This document shows, piece by piece, positions 1-9,149 of a DNA stretch of 64,000 nucleotides. The translations under genes were made by a program, and so were the position numbers. Positions within the stretch are counted from its first letter, which is position 1, and each line of letters begins with the position of its first letter. The notes under the pieces were generated by a model. The model was not told where the DNA came from. It searched no databases and saw only the letters and a program-made list of their open reading frames with translations. The stretch spans positions 5,518,001 through 5,582,000 of the forward strand of contig NZ_LN831029.1 in NCBI RefSeq assembly GCF_001457475.1. The letters are read 5' to 3'. The stretch comes from Achromobacter xylosoxidans. Lineage in GTDB: Bacteria; Pseudomonadota; Gammaproteobacteria; Burkholderiales; Burkholderiaceae_B.

Positions 1-313
1 TCATGCCCAGCACGGTGCCGTCGCGCGCATCGATCTTCAGCTTGACCAGGCTGCCGCCGGGCTGCAGCAGGCGGATTTCGTAGAGGAAGATGCCGTCATC
101 CTCCTCGAATTCCACCTTGACCACCTGGCCAGGGAAATCACGCTCGACGATATCCAGCACCGACCGCAACGGCAACACCTTGCCGGCCTGCAGGGCCTGG
201 CGCGCCTGTTCATGGTCGCTTTCGTCGGCGCGGCCCGCGCCCGGCCCGATGGCCAGCGCCAGGGCCAGCGCGAGGCCGGTCAGCCAGATTGCGATACGTA
301 GGCGTGCGGTCAT
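1..313 (-). CDS. PepSY domain protein, 3' end beyond window
   Basis: Small exported protein of the PepSY family, truncated by the left window edge; 104 codons are visible. Residues 1-30 form a signal peptide (charged MTARLR start, Leu/Ala-rich core, small residues before ADES). The rest is one PepSY repeat: a helix containing LRSVLDIVERDFPG, then strands through VVKVEFEEDDGIFLYEIRLL and a closing IDARDGTVLGM. PepSY proteins act in the periplasm, often beside two-component systems, and their biochemical role is mostly unknown. It is transcribed away from a second PepSY gene at 511, so the pair shares the 314-510 control region. Family call is firm, function is not. Confidence 0.8.
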   Translation of the reverse strand, partial: MTARLRIAIWLTGLALALALAIGPGAGRADESDHEQARQALQAGKVLPLRSVLDIVERDFPGQVVKVEFEEDDGIFLYEIRLLQPGGSLVKLKIDARDGTVLGM

Positions 314-385
314 GGGAATTCCGTCGGGCGGTCGCGTTCCAGGGTAACCCGGCGCGCGGGGGAAAAACAGGGAGCACAAGCGCCT

Positions 386-460
386 CATTTATAGCGGGCG
401 GAACATGAACGGCGGGTGAACGGCGGCTTCAGAACGGGTTCATGCGCCCCGCCGAATAAT
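386..460. promoter_or_regulatory. Divergent PepSY promoter and operator region
   Basis: The 197-bp gap between the two divergent PepSY genes holds a perfect 7-bp inverted repeat, CATGAAC at 404-410 and GTTCATG at 438-444. Inside it TGAACGGCGG is repeated directly at 406-415 and 417-426 (11-bp period), with a weaker AGAACGGGTT at 431-440. Direct repeats at 11 bp are typical of OmpR/PhoB-type response regulators (family knowledge). A TATAAA hexamer (393-388, minus strand) and an AATAAT hexamer (455-460, plus strand) could be the two -10 elements. Binding by such a regulator is inference. Confidence 0.45.
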
Positions 461-510
461 GACGTCATGGCCGATCCACGGCCCTACCTCGACCTTCAGG
501 AGAAAACCGC

Positions 511-846
511 ATGAACCCGATCCGCAAGACCCTGTCCGCCCTGGCCATCGGCGCCGCCGCCCTCGCGGGCACCGCCGCGCTGGCGCAGACCGCGCCCCAG
601 CCCGCTCCGGCGACCCCGGCGCCCGCCGCAACCGCGCCGGTCCAGGCCGCCCCCGCCGCGCAGATCCTGACCGTGCGCCAGGTCTATGACACGCTGACCG
701 CCGCGGGCTATCGCAACATCACCGAGATCGAACTGGAGCATCACCGCGGCTACGACGTCAAGGCCGACAACCCGCAAGGCCAGCGCGTGAAGCTGCGGGT
801 GGACGCGCAGACCGGCGCGGTGCTGCGCAGCCGTATCAAGGATTGA
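511..846 (+). CDS. PepSY domain protein, exported
   Basis: 111-residue periplasmic protein. Residues 1-26 are a signal peptide (MNPIRK, hydrophobic Ala/Leu core, cleavage likely after AALAQ). A Pro/Ala-rich linker follows (about 27-50), then one PepSY repeat starting LTVRQVYDTLTAAGY and ending VDAQTGAVLRSRIKD. It starts behind a strong AGGAG site about 9 nt upstream. Only 10 nt separate it from the ferric-reductase-like gene, so the two are probably cotranscribed and this protein may serve the membrane oxidoreductase. That partnership is inference; the domain call is direct. Confidence 0.85.
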   Translation: MNPIRKTLSALAIGAAALAGTAALAQTAPQPAPATPAPAATAPVQAAPAAQILTVRQVYDTLTAAGYRNITEIELEHHRGYDVKADNPQGQRVKLRVDAQTGAVLRSRIKD

Positions 847-856
847 GGCCGACGCC

Positions 857-2182
857 ATGAAAACCCGTACCGTCCTGGGACTGTTCCTGCTGGCGCTGAC
901 CGGCGCCTGGGCCATCGACGCCCTGGTGCTGCAACCGGCGGCCACGGCCGCCTGGCCCTGGGTGCTGCGCCAGCAGGCGCTGTACCTGACAGGCGTCTGG
1001 TCCATCGGCCTGATGTCGCTGATCATGCTGCTGGCCTTGCGCCCTGCCTGGCTGGAAGGTCCGCTGGGCGGCATGGACAAGATCTACCGGCTGCACAAAT
1101 GGGCCGGCATCCTGGCCATCGGCGCCGGCGCCGCGCATTGGCTGGTCAAGCTGGCCAGCACGCCGCTGAAGGCGCTGGTCGGCGCCGAGGGCCGACCGGC
1201 GCGCGACGCGGTGCTGGCCATGCTGGCGGATTCGCGCGGATTGGCCAAGGACCTGGGCGAATGGACGATCTACGCGCTGCTGGCCATGCTGGTCATCACG
1301 CTGTGGCGCCGCTTTCCGTACCATGCCTGGCGCATCGTCCACCGCGCCATGCCGCTGGCCTACCTGATACTGGTGTTCCATACCCTGGCGCTGGCGCCGG
1401 CCTATTACTGGACCGGGCCGACCGGCGCGCTGCTGCTGCCGTTGATGGCGGGCGGCGCCTGGGCCGCGCTGCTGTCGCTGGCCGGCCGCATCGGCGGGGC
1501 CCGGCGCGTGGCGGGCCGGGTGACGGCGCTGACGCAGCGGCCTGGCGACATCCTCGAAGTCACCTGTGAACTCGGTGCGCGCTGGCCCGGCCACGCCGCC
1601 GGCCAGTTCGCCTTCGTCACCTTCGACCGGCGCGAAGGCGCGCACCCGTTCACCATCGCCAGCGCGCCGCATCGCGGACGCCGCGACGTGACGTTCCAGA
1701 TCAAGGCGCTGGGCGACTACACCCAGCGGCTGGCCGCCACGTTGCGCGAGGGCGCGCCCGTGATGGTGGAAGGCCCCTATGGCCGCTTCGAGCGTCCCGC
1801 CGCCGGCCCGCAGGTGTGGGTGGCGGGCGGCATCGGCGTCACGCCTTTCCTGGCCTGGCTGGAGGCCGCGCGCGACGCGTCCGGCCACACGCCGCCCGTC
1901 TGGCTGCACTATTGCGTGCGCGACGGCGCAACCGACCCGTTCGTGGACGTGCTGCGGCAACGCTGCGCCGCGCTGGACAACGTCACGCTCCAGGTACACA
2001 GCGCCGCCGCCGGCCAGCGCCTGGACGCCGCCGCGCTGGCGCAGGGCGAAGTGGCCGCCGGCCGCGTCGCCGATGTCTGGTACTGCGGCCCCGCCGGGCT
2101 GGCGAACGCATTGCGCAAGGGCCTGCGGCGCCTGGGGCGCGGCAACGTCCACTGGCATCAGGAAGCCTTCGACATGCGCTAG
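857..2182 (+). CDS. Ferric-reductase-like transmembrane flavoprotein
   Basis: 441-residue inner-membrane oxidoreductase combining a ferric-reductase-like heme domain with a ferredoxin-NADP+ reductase module. Residues 1-215 hold about six membrane segments with His in [24 protein letters not shown] and LVFHTLAL, placed as heme ligands would be. From about 220 a FAD domain contains HPFTIASAP; the nucleotide domain contains GGIGVTPF and [10 protein letters not shown]. Expected role: move electrons from cytosolic NAD(P)H through FAD and heme to the outer face. Natural acceptor unknown. It follows the PepSY gene by 10 nt. Length and domain order fit the bacterial family. Confidence 0.85.
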   Translation: MKTRTVLGLFLLALTGAWAIDALVLQPAATAAWPWVLRQQALYLTGVWSIGLMSLIMLLALRPAWLEGPLGGMDKIYRLHKWAGILAIGAGAAHWLVKLASTPLKALVGAEGRPARDAVLAMLADSRGLAKDLGEWTIYALLAMLVITLWRRFPYHAWRIVHRAMPLAYLILVFHTLALAPAYYWTGPTGALLLPLMAGGAWAALLSLAGRIGGARRVAGRVTALTQRPGDILEVTCELGARWPGHAAGQFAFVTFDRREGAHPFTIASAPHRGRRDVTFQIKALGDYTQRLAATLREGAPVMVEGPYGRFERPAAGPQVWVAGGIGVTPFLAWLEAARDASGHTPPVWLHYCVRDGATDPFVDVLRQRCAALDNVTLQVHSAAAGQRLDAAALAQGEVAAGRVADVWYCGPAGLANALRKGLRRLGRGNVHWHQEAFDMR

Positions 2183-2238
2183 CCCACGCCGCCCCGTCGT
2201 ATGATGGAAGTTCGCCCATCCGCGCCTGGAGCCGCGCC

Positions 2239-3564
2239 ATGCGAATTCGATACCTGTTGCCGGCGCTCGTCGCGGCCGCCAGCCTGGTGGCCGCTTGCGG
2301 CGAAGTCGCCCGCCTGCCGGTCGAGGCCGGCATGGGGCCGCGGCCCGAGTTGCCCGCCCCCAATACCACCCTCATTCCCACGGTCAACACGGCCAGGGCG
2401 GTGGGCTGGAGCGAGACCGGCCTGCCGACGCCGGCCAGCGGCCTGGCGGTCACCGCCTACGCCCGCGGCCTGGATCATCCGCGCTGGCTCTACGTGCTGC
2501 CCAATGGCGACGTGCTGGTGGCCGAGACCAACGCGCCGCCCAAGCCGCCCGAGATGTCCGGCGGCCTCAAGGACTGGGCCGCCGGCATCGTCATGAAGCG
2601 CGCCGGCGCGCGCACGCCCAGCGCCAACCGCATCACCCTGCTGCGCGGCCTGACGCCCGATGGCGCGGCGCAGACGCGCAGCGTGTTCCTGGAAGGCCTG
2701 AATTCGCCCTTCGGCATGGCGCTGGTGGGCGACCAGCTGTATGTCGCCAACGCCGACGCGGTGCTGCGGTTTCCGTACCAGGCCGGCCAGACCCGCATCG
2801 ACGCGCCCGGCGTCAAGGTGACCGACCTGCCCGCGGGGCGCAACCATCATTGGACCAAGAACCTCATCGCCAGCGCCGACGGCGCCAAACTGTATGCGAC
2901 GGTCGGCTCGAACAGCAACGTCGCCGAGAACGGCATGGCGGAAGAGGAAGGCCGCGCCGCCATCTGGGAAATCGACGTCGCCAGCGGCGCCAAGCGCCTG
3001 TATGCCAGCGGCCTGCGCAACCCGGTGGGCATGGCCTGGGGCCCCGACGGCAAGACGCTGTGGACGGCGGTGAACGAACGCGACGAGCTGGGCAGCGACC
3101 TGGTGCCCGACTACATGACCTCGGTGCGCGACGGCGGTTTCTATGGCTGGCCATACAGCTACTTCGGCCAGCACGTCGACACCCGGGTGAAGCCGCCGCG
3201 CCCGGACCTGGTGGCGCAGGCGATCGTGCCGGATTACGCGCTGGGGCCGCACACCGCCTCGCTGGGGCTGGCCTGGTCCGGCGGCGCCACGCTGCCGGCG
3301 CCGTTCACCCACGGCATGTTCGTCGGCCAGCATGGTTCCTGGAACCGCGACCCGCGCAGCGGCTACAAGGTCATCTTCGTGCCATTCACCGGCAACCGCG
3401 CCGACGGCCAGGCGCGCGACGTGCTGACGGGATTCCTGGACGCGGACGGCCAGGCCCGCGGCCGGCCGGTGGGCGTGGCCGTGGATGGGCGCGGCGGCCT
3501 GTTGGTGGCCGACGACGTCGGCAACGTGATCTGGCGCGTAACGGCGCAGCCAGCGGCGCGTTGA
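2239..3564 (+). CDS. Sorbosone-dehydrogenase-like (PQQ-type beta-propeller) lipoprotein
   Basis: 441-residue exported protein of the glucose/sorbosone dehydrogenase superfamily. The chosen ATG gives a lipoprotein signal: [10 protein letters not shown], hydrophobic core, lipobox LVAAC at about residue 20. An upstream in-frame extension exists but lacks a signal and overlaps the reductase gene. The mature part is a beta-propeller with repeated [42 protein letters not shown] and [17 protein letters not shown] blades and the NHHWTKNLI motif of the family. Such enzymes oxidise sugars or aldehydes in the periplasm, usually with PQQ. No PQQ synthesis genes are nearby, so cofactor and substrate are inferred. 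Azurin downstream is a plausible electron acceptor. Confidence 0.8.
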   Translation: MRIRYLLPALVAAASLVAACGEVARLPVEAGMGPRPELPAPNTTLIPTVNTARAVGWSETGLPTPASGLAVTAYARGLDHPRWLYVLPNGDVLVAETNAPPKPPEMSGGLKDWAAGIVMKRAGARTPSANRITLLRGLTPDGAAQTRSVFLEGLNSPFGMALVGDQLYVANADAVLRFPYQAGQTRIDAPGVKVTDLPAGRNHHWTKNLIASADGAKLYATVGSNSNVAENGMAEEEGRAAIWEIDVASGAKRLYASGLRNPVGMAWGPDGKTLWTAVNERDELGSDLVPDYMTSVRDGGFYGWPYSYFGQHVDTRVKPPRPDLVAQAIVPDYALGPHTASLGLAWSGGATLPAPFTHGMFVGQHGSWNRDPRSGYKVIFVPFTGNRADGQARDVLTGFLDADGQARGRPVGVAVDGRGGLLVADDVGNVIWRVTAQPAAR

Positions 3565-3729
3565 TGCGGCGCCCGCGCAATTCGCTGGCGTCCGATTGCG
3601 CTGCGTCAAACCGCCGGCGGGCAAGGCCGGCCCAAGAGGCGTAGACTGAGATCGGATCACTTTGTCGCCCGCGGGATCCCGTGCAACGGCTCCGCGGCCC
3701 TTTTCCCCTCGACACCTGGAGGCATGAAC

Positions 3730-4182
3730 ATGCTGTTGAAGAATCTCTGCGCCGCAACCATCCTGGCCCTGGCCTCGGCGCCCGTGCTGGCGGCCGAATG
3801 CTCGGTCGACATCGCCGGCAATGACCAGATGCAGTTCGACAAGAAGGAAATCACGGTCAGCAAGAGCTGCAAGCAGTTCACCGTCAACCTCAAGCACCCC
3901 GGCAAGCTGGCCAAGAACGTCATGGGCCACAACTGGGTGCTGACCAAGCAGGCCGACATGCAGGGCGCCGTCAACGACGGCATGGCCGCCGGCCTGGACA
4001 ACAACTACGTCAAGAAGGACGATGCCCGCGTCATCGCCCACACCAAGGTGATCGGCGGCGGCGAAACCGATTCGGTCACCTTCGACGTCAGCAAGCTGGC
4101 CGCCGGCCAGGACTACGCCTACTTCTGCTCGTTCCCCGGCCACTTCGCGCTGATGAAGGGCGTGCTCAAGCTGGTCGACTGA
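3730..4182 (+). CDS. azu: Azurin, periplasmic blue copper protein
   Basis: Type-I copper electron carrier. The GGAGG site at 3718-3722 lies 7 nt from this ATG but only 1 nt from the ATG at 3724, so I start at 3730 (150 residues). A 21-residue signal ends LASAPVLA, giving a 129-residue mature protein starting AECSVDIAG, the normal azurin size. All copper ligands are present in mature numbering: Gly45, His46, Cys112, His117 and Met121, plus the Cys3-Cys26 disulfide pair. The sequence closely resembles Alcaligenes/Achromobacter/Bordetella azurins as I recall them. It probably shuttles electrons to denitrification enzymes or oxidases; no FNR-type box was found upstream. Confidence 0.96.
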   Translation: MLLKNLCAATILALASAPVLAAECSVDIAGNDQMQFDKKEITVSKSCKQFTVNLKHPGKLAKNVMGHNWVLTKQADMQGAVNDGMAAGLDNNYVKKDDARVIAHTKVIGGGETDSVTFDVSKLAAGQDYAYFCSFPGHFALMKGVLKLVD

Positions 4183-4192
4183 TCGCCCCTGC

Positions 4193-4219
4193 CGGCCTCG
4201 CGGGATCTGCGCGGGGCCG
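4193..4219 (+). terminator. Hairpin after azurin
   Basis: Ten-base-pair stem (arms 4193-4202 and 4210-4219, one G-T pair) with a 7-nt loop, 10 nt after the azurin stop. It lacks a T-run, so it may be a weak or factor-assisted terminator. Confidence 0.5.
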
Positions 4220-4270
4220 CCGTGCCCGCCCCTACAATGACCGTTTGCCAATACTCTTGGGGAACGACGC

Positions 4271-4975
4271 ATGAGCACGGATAAAGTGGCAATCATCACC
4301 GCCGGCGGCAGCGGCATGGGCGCGGCCGCGGCGCGCAAACTGGCCGCCGACGGCTACCGCGTGGCGATCCTGTCCTCGTCCGGCAAGGGCGAGGCGCTGG
4401 CCGCCGAACTCGGCGGCCTGGGCGTGACCGGTTCGAACCGCTCGCCCGAGGACCTGGCGCGGCTGGTGGACGCGACCCTGCAGCAGTGGGGCCGCGTCGA
4501 CGCCGTGGTCAACAGCGCCGGCCACGGTCCCAAGGGTCCGCTGCTGGAGATCAGCGACGACGACTGGCACCTGGGCATGGAGTTCTACCTGCTCAACGTG
4601 GTGCGCATCGCGCGCCTGGTGGCGCCGGTCATGAAGCGCCAGAAATCCGGCGCCATCGTCAACATCTCGACCTACGCCACCTTCGAACCGGAAGCGCTGT
4701 TCCCCACGTCCGGCGTGTTCCGCGCCGGGTTGGCCGCGTTCACCAAGGTGTTCGCGGACGAATACGCGGAGCACAACGTGCGCATGAACAACGTGCTGCC
4801 CGGCTTCATCGACAGCCTGCCGGAAAAGGAAGACCGGCGCGCGCGCATCCCGATGGGCCGCTACGGCACCGCCGAGGAAGTGGCCGACCTGATCGCCTTC
4901 CTGGCCTCCGACGCTTCCTCGTACATCACCGGACAGAACATCCGCATCGACGGCGGCATCACACGCTCGGTCTGA
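4271..4975 (+). CDS. Short-chain dehydrogenase/reductase family protein, atypical active site
   Basis: 234-residue Rossmann-fold SDR. The nucleotide motif reads AGGSGMG (residues 11-17) in place of TGxxxGxG, and VNSAGHGP corresponds to the NNAG motif. The usual catalytic Ser is present in VNISTYA, but the YxxxK pair is not: the segment aligned to it reads PTSGVFRAGLAAFTK, with Arg where Lys belongs and no Tyr four residues before. The C-terminal NVLPGFIDSLP and ITGQNIRIDGG are standard. It may therefore be a non-catalytic or mechanistically divergent SDR. Single gene between azurin and a strong inverted repeat; substrate unknown. Confidence 0.85.
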   Translation: MSTDKVAIITAGGSGMGAAAARKLAADGYRVAILSSSGKGEALAAELGGLGVTGSNRSPEDLARLVDATLQQWGRVDAVVNSAGHGPKGPLLEISDDDWHLGMEFYLLNVVRIARLVAPVMKRQKSGAIVNISTYATFEPEALFPTSGVFRAGLAAFTKVFADEYAEHNVRMNNVLPGFIDSLPEKEDRRARIPMGRYGTAEEVADLIAFLASDASSYITGQNIRIDGGITRSV

Positions 4976-4978
4976 TCC

Positions 4979-5018
4979 GCGCGGCGCGCCGGCCCCCGCG
5001 TGGGCCGGCGCGCCGCGC
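4979..5018. terminator. 17-bp perfect inverted repeat after the SDR gene
   Basis: Arms 4979-4995 and 5002-5018 are fully complementary around a 6-nt loop. The GC-only stem starts 4 nt after the SDR stop and is followed by just two T. Probable terminator. Confidence 0.65.
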
Positions 5019-5126
5019 TTGCGCGCCTCGTGCAAAAGGATTAGTCCCTCGTCCGAATGGCGGTCTTGAAGCCCCCCTGGCGCTTCGCTACCGTAGGCTT
5101 TCGCATTCGACCCCGGGGCTGCCTGC

Positions 5127-6689
5127 ATGTCCGCGTCGCCGTCCGGAGCGGCGCCGCCCGCTTCCACTGAAACCCGCCCGCCCACGCCTGGCCAGGCCTC
5201 GCGCTTCCTGGCCCAGGCCACCTTCGGCCCGACGCCGGCGCAGATCGACGCGGTGGTGCGCGACGGCTACGCCGCCTGGCTCGACGCGCAACTGGCGCTG
5301 CCGCCGTCGCAAAGCCATTTCGACTGGCTGCTGCAGCAAGGCAAGGACACCGAGGCCTACAAGGGCAACGGTATCAACGCGCCGCTCGAATCGACGCTGT
5401 GGCGCAAGTTCATCAGCGCCGAGGACCAGGTGCGCACCCGCGTGGCGTTCGCGCTGTCGGAGATCTTCGTGGTCGGGGTGGCGTCGATCACCGCCAACTG
5501 GCCGCTGTTCGGCGCCGCCGGCTTCATGGACCTGCTGGCCGAGCATGCCTTTGGCAGCTACCAGGATCTGCTCACCGCCGTCACCCGCAATCTGTCGATG
5601 GGCTGCATGCTGACCTATCGCGGCAACCGCAAGGAAGACCCGCGCACCGGCCGCCATCCCGACGAGAACTATGCGCGCGAAGTGATGCAGCTGTTCAGCA
5701 TCGGCCTGGTCGAACTGAACCGCGACGGCACGCCCCGGCTGGTCAAGGGCGCGCCCGTGGAGACCTACGACAACGCCGACGTGCAGGGCCTGGCCAAGGT
5801 CTTCACCGGCTGGGACCTGGACGGGCCCGAGACCGACGTGCAGTTCCACCGCCGGCCGATGGCGCTCAACCCGGCGCTGCATTCGCTGGCCGAAAAGCGC
5901 TTCCTGGGCGCGGTCATCCCGCCCGGCACCGATGGACACCTGTCGCTCGAGCGCGCGATGGAAGTGATCAGCGCGCATCCCAACGTCGGGCCGTTCATCG
6001 GCACGCAGCTGATCCAGCGGCTGGTCACCAGCAATCCGAGTCCGGCCTATGTCGGGCGGGTGGCGACCGTGTTCGACGACGATGGCCGGGGCGCGCGCGG
6101 CAACCTCAAGGCGGTGGTGCGCGCCATCCTGCTGGACGACGAGGCGCGCCACCCCGATCTGGCCGCGCCCGGCTGGGGCAAGGTGCGCGAACCCATCCTG
6201 CGCTTTTCCGGCTGGGCTCGGGCGTTCGGCGCCACCTCCACCAACGGCGCCTGGGCCATGCCCGACACCACCGACAACACCATCCGGCTGGCGCAGAGCC
6301 CGATGCGCTCGGCCAGCGTGTTCAACTTCTTCCGGCCGCGCTATGCCCCTCCCGTCACCGAGCTGGCGCGGCGCGGCCTGGTGGCGCCGGAACTGCAGAT
6401 CACCGATGAAACCAGCATCGCCGGCTACCTGAACTTCGTGGCCATCTACGTCGATCGCGGCTGGGAAGACCTGCAGACCCCTTACACCGCCGAGATCGCC
6501 CTGGCCGCCGACGCCGACGCGCTGGTGGCGCGCATCGTGCTGCTGCTGGCGGGCGACGCCTTCAGCGCGGCGACGGCGCAGGCCATCGCGCAGGCGGTCG
6601 ACACGCTGCCGCGCGAGCGGCCGCGCGACCGCGTGCGCGCCGCCATCACGCTGGTGGCGGCCAGCCCCGAATACCTGGTGCAGAAATGA
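5127..6689 (+). CDS. DUF1800 family protein
   Basis: 520-residue protein of the DUF1800 family, recognised by ASRFLAQATFGPTPAQI near the N-terminus, the central GRHPDENYAREVMQLFSIGL, VQGLAKVFTGWD, and the later FIGTQLIQRLVTSNPSPAYV. Start chosen at ATG 5127. No clear signal peptide is visible, unlike the partner gene. It overlaps the following DUF1501 gene by 4 nt, the usual arrangement for these families, implying translational coupling and a shared role. The biochemical function of DUF1800 is not established. Confidence 0.88.
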   Translation: MSASPSGAAPPASTETRPPTPGQASRFLAQATFGPTPAQIDAVVRDGYAAWLDAQLALPPSQSHFDWLLQQGKDTEAYKGNGINAPLESTLWRKFISAEDQVRTRVAFALSEIFVVGVASITANWPLFGAAGFMDLLAEHAFGSYQDLLTAVTRNLSMGCMLTYRGNRKEDPRTGRHPDENYAREVMQLFSIGLVELNRDGTPRLVKGAPVETYDNADVQGLAKVFTGWDLDGPETDVQFHRRPMALNPALHSLAEKRFLGAVIPPGTDGHLSLERAMEVISAHPNVGPFIGTQLIQRLVTSNPSPAYVGRVATVFDDDGRGARGNLKAVVRAILLDDEARHPDLAAPGWGKVREPILRFSGWARAFGATSTNGAWAMPDTTDNTIRLAQSPMRSASVFNFFRPRYAPPVTELARRGLVAPELQITDETSIAGYLNFVAIYVDRGWEDLQTPYTAEIALAADADALVARIVLLLAGDAFSAATAQAIAQAVDTLPRERPRDRVRAAITLVAASPEYLVQK

Positions 6690-8086
6690 AGGCCGACCGC
6701 CGCGAATTCCTGCTGCGCGCCTGCGCCCTGGGCGCCACGCACGCGGCCGCGCCGCTGGCGCTGAACCTGGCGGCGCTGGGCGCGGCGGCGGCGCAATCGG
6801 CGGCCAACGGCGATTACAAAGCGCTGGTGTGCGTGTTTTTGTACGGCGGCAACGATCCGTTCAATACGCTGGTGCCGTTCGACGCGCCCGCCTACCGCGC
6901 CTATGCCGCGGCCCGCAGCGACATCGCGCTGCCGCGTGACGCCCTCCAATCCACGGCGCTGCGCGACAAGGCATCCACCGCCGATGGCGCGCAATTCGCG
7001 CTGGCCCCGTCCCTGGCGCCGCTGGCGCCGCTGTTCGCGCGCGGCGAGATGGCGGCGGTGCTTAACGTCGGCCCGCTGGTGGTGCCCACCAGCAAGGCGG
7101 ACTACATCGGCGCGCGGGTGCCGCTGCCGCCCAAGCTGTTTTCGCACAACGACCAGCAGTCGTACTGGCAGGCGCTGGCGCCGGAAGGCGCCTCGTCCGG
7201 CTGGGCCGGACGCCTGACGGACCTGTACGCCGGCATCAACGCGCGGCGCAGCTTCACCGGCATCACCGCCGGCGGCAACACCGTGCTGCTGGCCGGCCGC
7301 CACGTCGCGGGCTACCGGGTCGGCGTGAACGGCTCGACCCGCATCGAACTGCTGACGCGCGACCTGTACGGCTCCAACGCCTGCACCGCGTTGCTGCGCC
7401 AGCTGATCACACAGCCGCGCGAGCACCTGATGGAACGCGAAATGTCGCGCATCGCGGCGCAGTCCATCGACGCCGATGCACGGCTGCGGGCGGCGCTGTC
7501 GGGCGTGGCGGTGCCGGGCGACTTCGCCTCGCCGCTGGCGCAGCAGTTTAAGATCGTGGCGCGCATCATCGCCGCGCGCCAGGCGCTGGGCGCGCGCCGC
7601 CAGGTGTTCTTCGTGTCGCAGAACGGCTACGACAACCACACCGGCCTGAACGACACCCACCCCGCCCTGCTCAAGGAACTGGGCCAGGCGCTGGCCGTGT
7701 TCCAGCAGGCATTGGCGGAGCTGGGCGTGGCGCGCCAGGTCACCACCTTCACCGCTTCGGAATTCGGCCGCACGCTGGGATCGAACGGCAACGGTTCGGA
7801 CCATGGCTGGGGCGCGCACCATTTCGTGCTGGGCGGCGCCGTCGACGGCGGCCGCTACTACGGCACGCATCCGCAAATCGCGCCCGATGGCCCGGGTTTC
7901 GTCGACAACGGCCGGCTGCTGCCGACGCTGGCGGTGGAGCAGTTGGGCGCGGCGCTGGGCGGCTGGTTCGGCGCCAGCGCCGACGACCTGCGGCTGGTGT
8001 TTCCGAACCTGCGCCACTTCGACGCCGCGCCTTTGGCGCTGTTTACAGCGCCGCGTGAATCGTCGATGCCAGCCGCTTCCACTTGA
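6686..8086 (+). CDS. DUF1501 family protein, Tat-exported
   Basis: 466 residues. The N-terminus RREFLLRACALGA followed by a hydrophobic stretch is a twin-arginine signal, so the protein is probably folded before export. Core motifs of the sulfatase/phosphatase-like DUF1501 fold are present: CVFLYGGNDPFNTLVP near residue 50, FSHNDQQSYWQ, and ASEFGRTLGSNGNGSDHGWGAHHF toward the end. The second member of the DUF1800-DUF1501 pair (ATGA overlap). Its last 44 nt overlap the 3' end of the convergent Bug receptor gene. Enzymatic activity is inferred from fold only. Confidence 0.88.
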   Translation: MKADRREFLLRACALGATHAAAPLALNLAALGAAAAQSAANGDYKALVCVFLYGGNDPFNTLVPFDAPAYRAYAAARSDIALPRDALQSTALRDKASTADGAQFALAPSLAPLAPLFARGEMAAVLNVGPLVVPTSKADYIGARVPLPPKLFSHNDQQSYWQALAPEGASSGWAGRLTDLYAGINARRSFTGITAGGNTVLLAGRHVAGYRVGVNGSTRIELLTRDLYGSNACTALLRQLITQPREHLMEREMSRIAAQSIDADARLRAALSGVAVPGDFASPLAQQFKIVARIIAARQALGARRQVFFVSQNGYDNHTGLNDTHPALLKELGQALAVFQQALAELGVARQVTTFTASEFGRTLGSNGNGSDHGWGAHHFVLGGAVDGGRYYGTHPQIAPDGPGFVDNGRLLPTLAVEQLGAALGGWFGASADDLRLVFPNLRHFDAAPLALFTAPRESSMPAAST

Positions 8087-9011
8087 CGGCCTCTTCGCGC
8101 ACGAACGCGGCGAGCTCCGCCGGCGTGCTGGTGCGCACCTCGGCGCCCTGGTCGTCGATCTTGGCGGCCACGGCCGGATCGTTGAGCGCGCCATTGAGCG
8201 CGGTGTTCAACTTGGCAACCACCTGCGGATCGGCGTTGGCCGGCGCAAACACCGCGTACCACTGCGCCACGTCCACGCCCTGCACGCCCAGTTCGGCCAG
8301 GGTCGGCATGTCGGGCAGCACCTTGGCGCGGCGCGCGCCGGCCACGCCCAGCGCGCGGATCTTGCCCGACTTCAGGTGCGGATAGGCGCTGAACAGGCTG
8401 GGAAACATGACCTGGGTGACGCCGGCCAGCGTGTCCGTCATGGCGGGGGCCGAGCCCTTGTAGGGAATCTCCAGCATGGCCGCGCCAGTGGCGCGGTTGA
8501 ACAGCTCGCCCGCCACCGCCGGCGCCGTGCCCGGGCCGGCGGAGGCGTAGCTCAGGCCGTCGGGATGGGCCTGGCCGTACTTGAGCAGGCCCGGCACGTC
8601 CTGCACGCCGATGCTGCTGGACACCACCATCAGCGTGGGCGAGTCGGCCACCATGCCGATCGCGGTGAAGTCGCGCACCGGATCGTAGTTGAGCTTCTGC
8701 AGCGCCGGATTGATGCCGTGCGTGCCGATGTAGCCAAGCATCAGCGTGTAGCCGTCGGCCGGCTGGCGCGCCACGTAGTCGGCGGCGATGGCGCCCTGCG
8801 CGCCGGGCTTGTTGACCACGATGACGGTCTGGCCCAGCAGTTCGCCCATCTTCTGCCCGATCACGCGGGCCAGGGTGTCATTGCCGCCGCCGGCGGCGGT
8901 GGGCACCACCATGGTGATGGCGCGTTCGGGGAATTCGGCCTGCGCGGCCGGGCTGCCCAGGACCAGGCAAAGCGCGGCGGCGCACAGGGTGCTGCGGGAG
9001 GGAAAAGCCAT
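8043..9011 (-). CDS. Bug-family tricarboxylate-type solute receptor
   Basis: 322-residue periplasmic binding protein of the Bug/TctC family, expanded in Bordetella and relatives. Residues 1-25 are a signal peptide ending AAQA. Mature hallmarks are FPERAITMVVPTAAGGGNDTLAR, VVNKPGAQGAIAADYVA, PADGYTLMLG and VPTLAELGV-like PDMPTLAELGV. No TctA/TctB membrane components are encoded nearby, so it may be an orphan receptor or sensor. It lies downstream of a PrpF isomerase gene on the same strand (138-bp gap), suggesting a role in uptake of a tricarboxylate or unsaturated dicarboxylate. The ligand cannot be read from sequence. Confidence 0.9.
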   Translation of the reverse strand: MAFPSRSTLCAAALCLVLGSPAAQAEFPERAITMVVPTAAGGGNDTLARVIGQKMGELLGQTVIVVNKPGAQGAIAADYVARQPADGYTLMLGYIGTHGINPALQKLNYDPVRDFTAIGMVADSPTLMVVSSSIGVQDVPGLLKYGQAHPDGLSYASAGPGTAPAVAGELFNRATGAAMLEIPYKGSAPAMTDTLAGVTQVMFPSLFSAYPHLKSGKIRALGVAGARRAKVLPDMPTLAELGVQGVDVAQWYAVFAPANADPQVVAKLNTALNGALNDPAVAAKIDDQGAEVRTSTPAELAAFVREEAVKWKRLASTIHAAL

Positions 9012-9149
9012 GTCATGTCTCCTGATGGTTCTATGGGCGGTCTCTGCGGACCGCTGTGTCTCGGGTCGGAGGCGGCTCGGGCCGCCACCTTCATGTTTCG
9101 GTGCCGGCGGCCGAGGGCGGCTTCCGGGTACGGCATTCTTGATCGCAGC

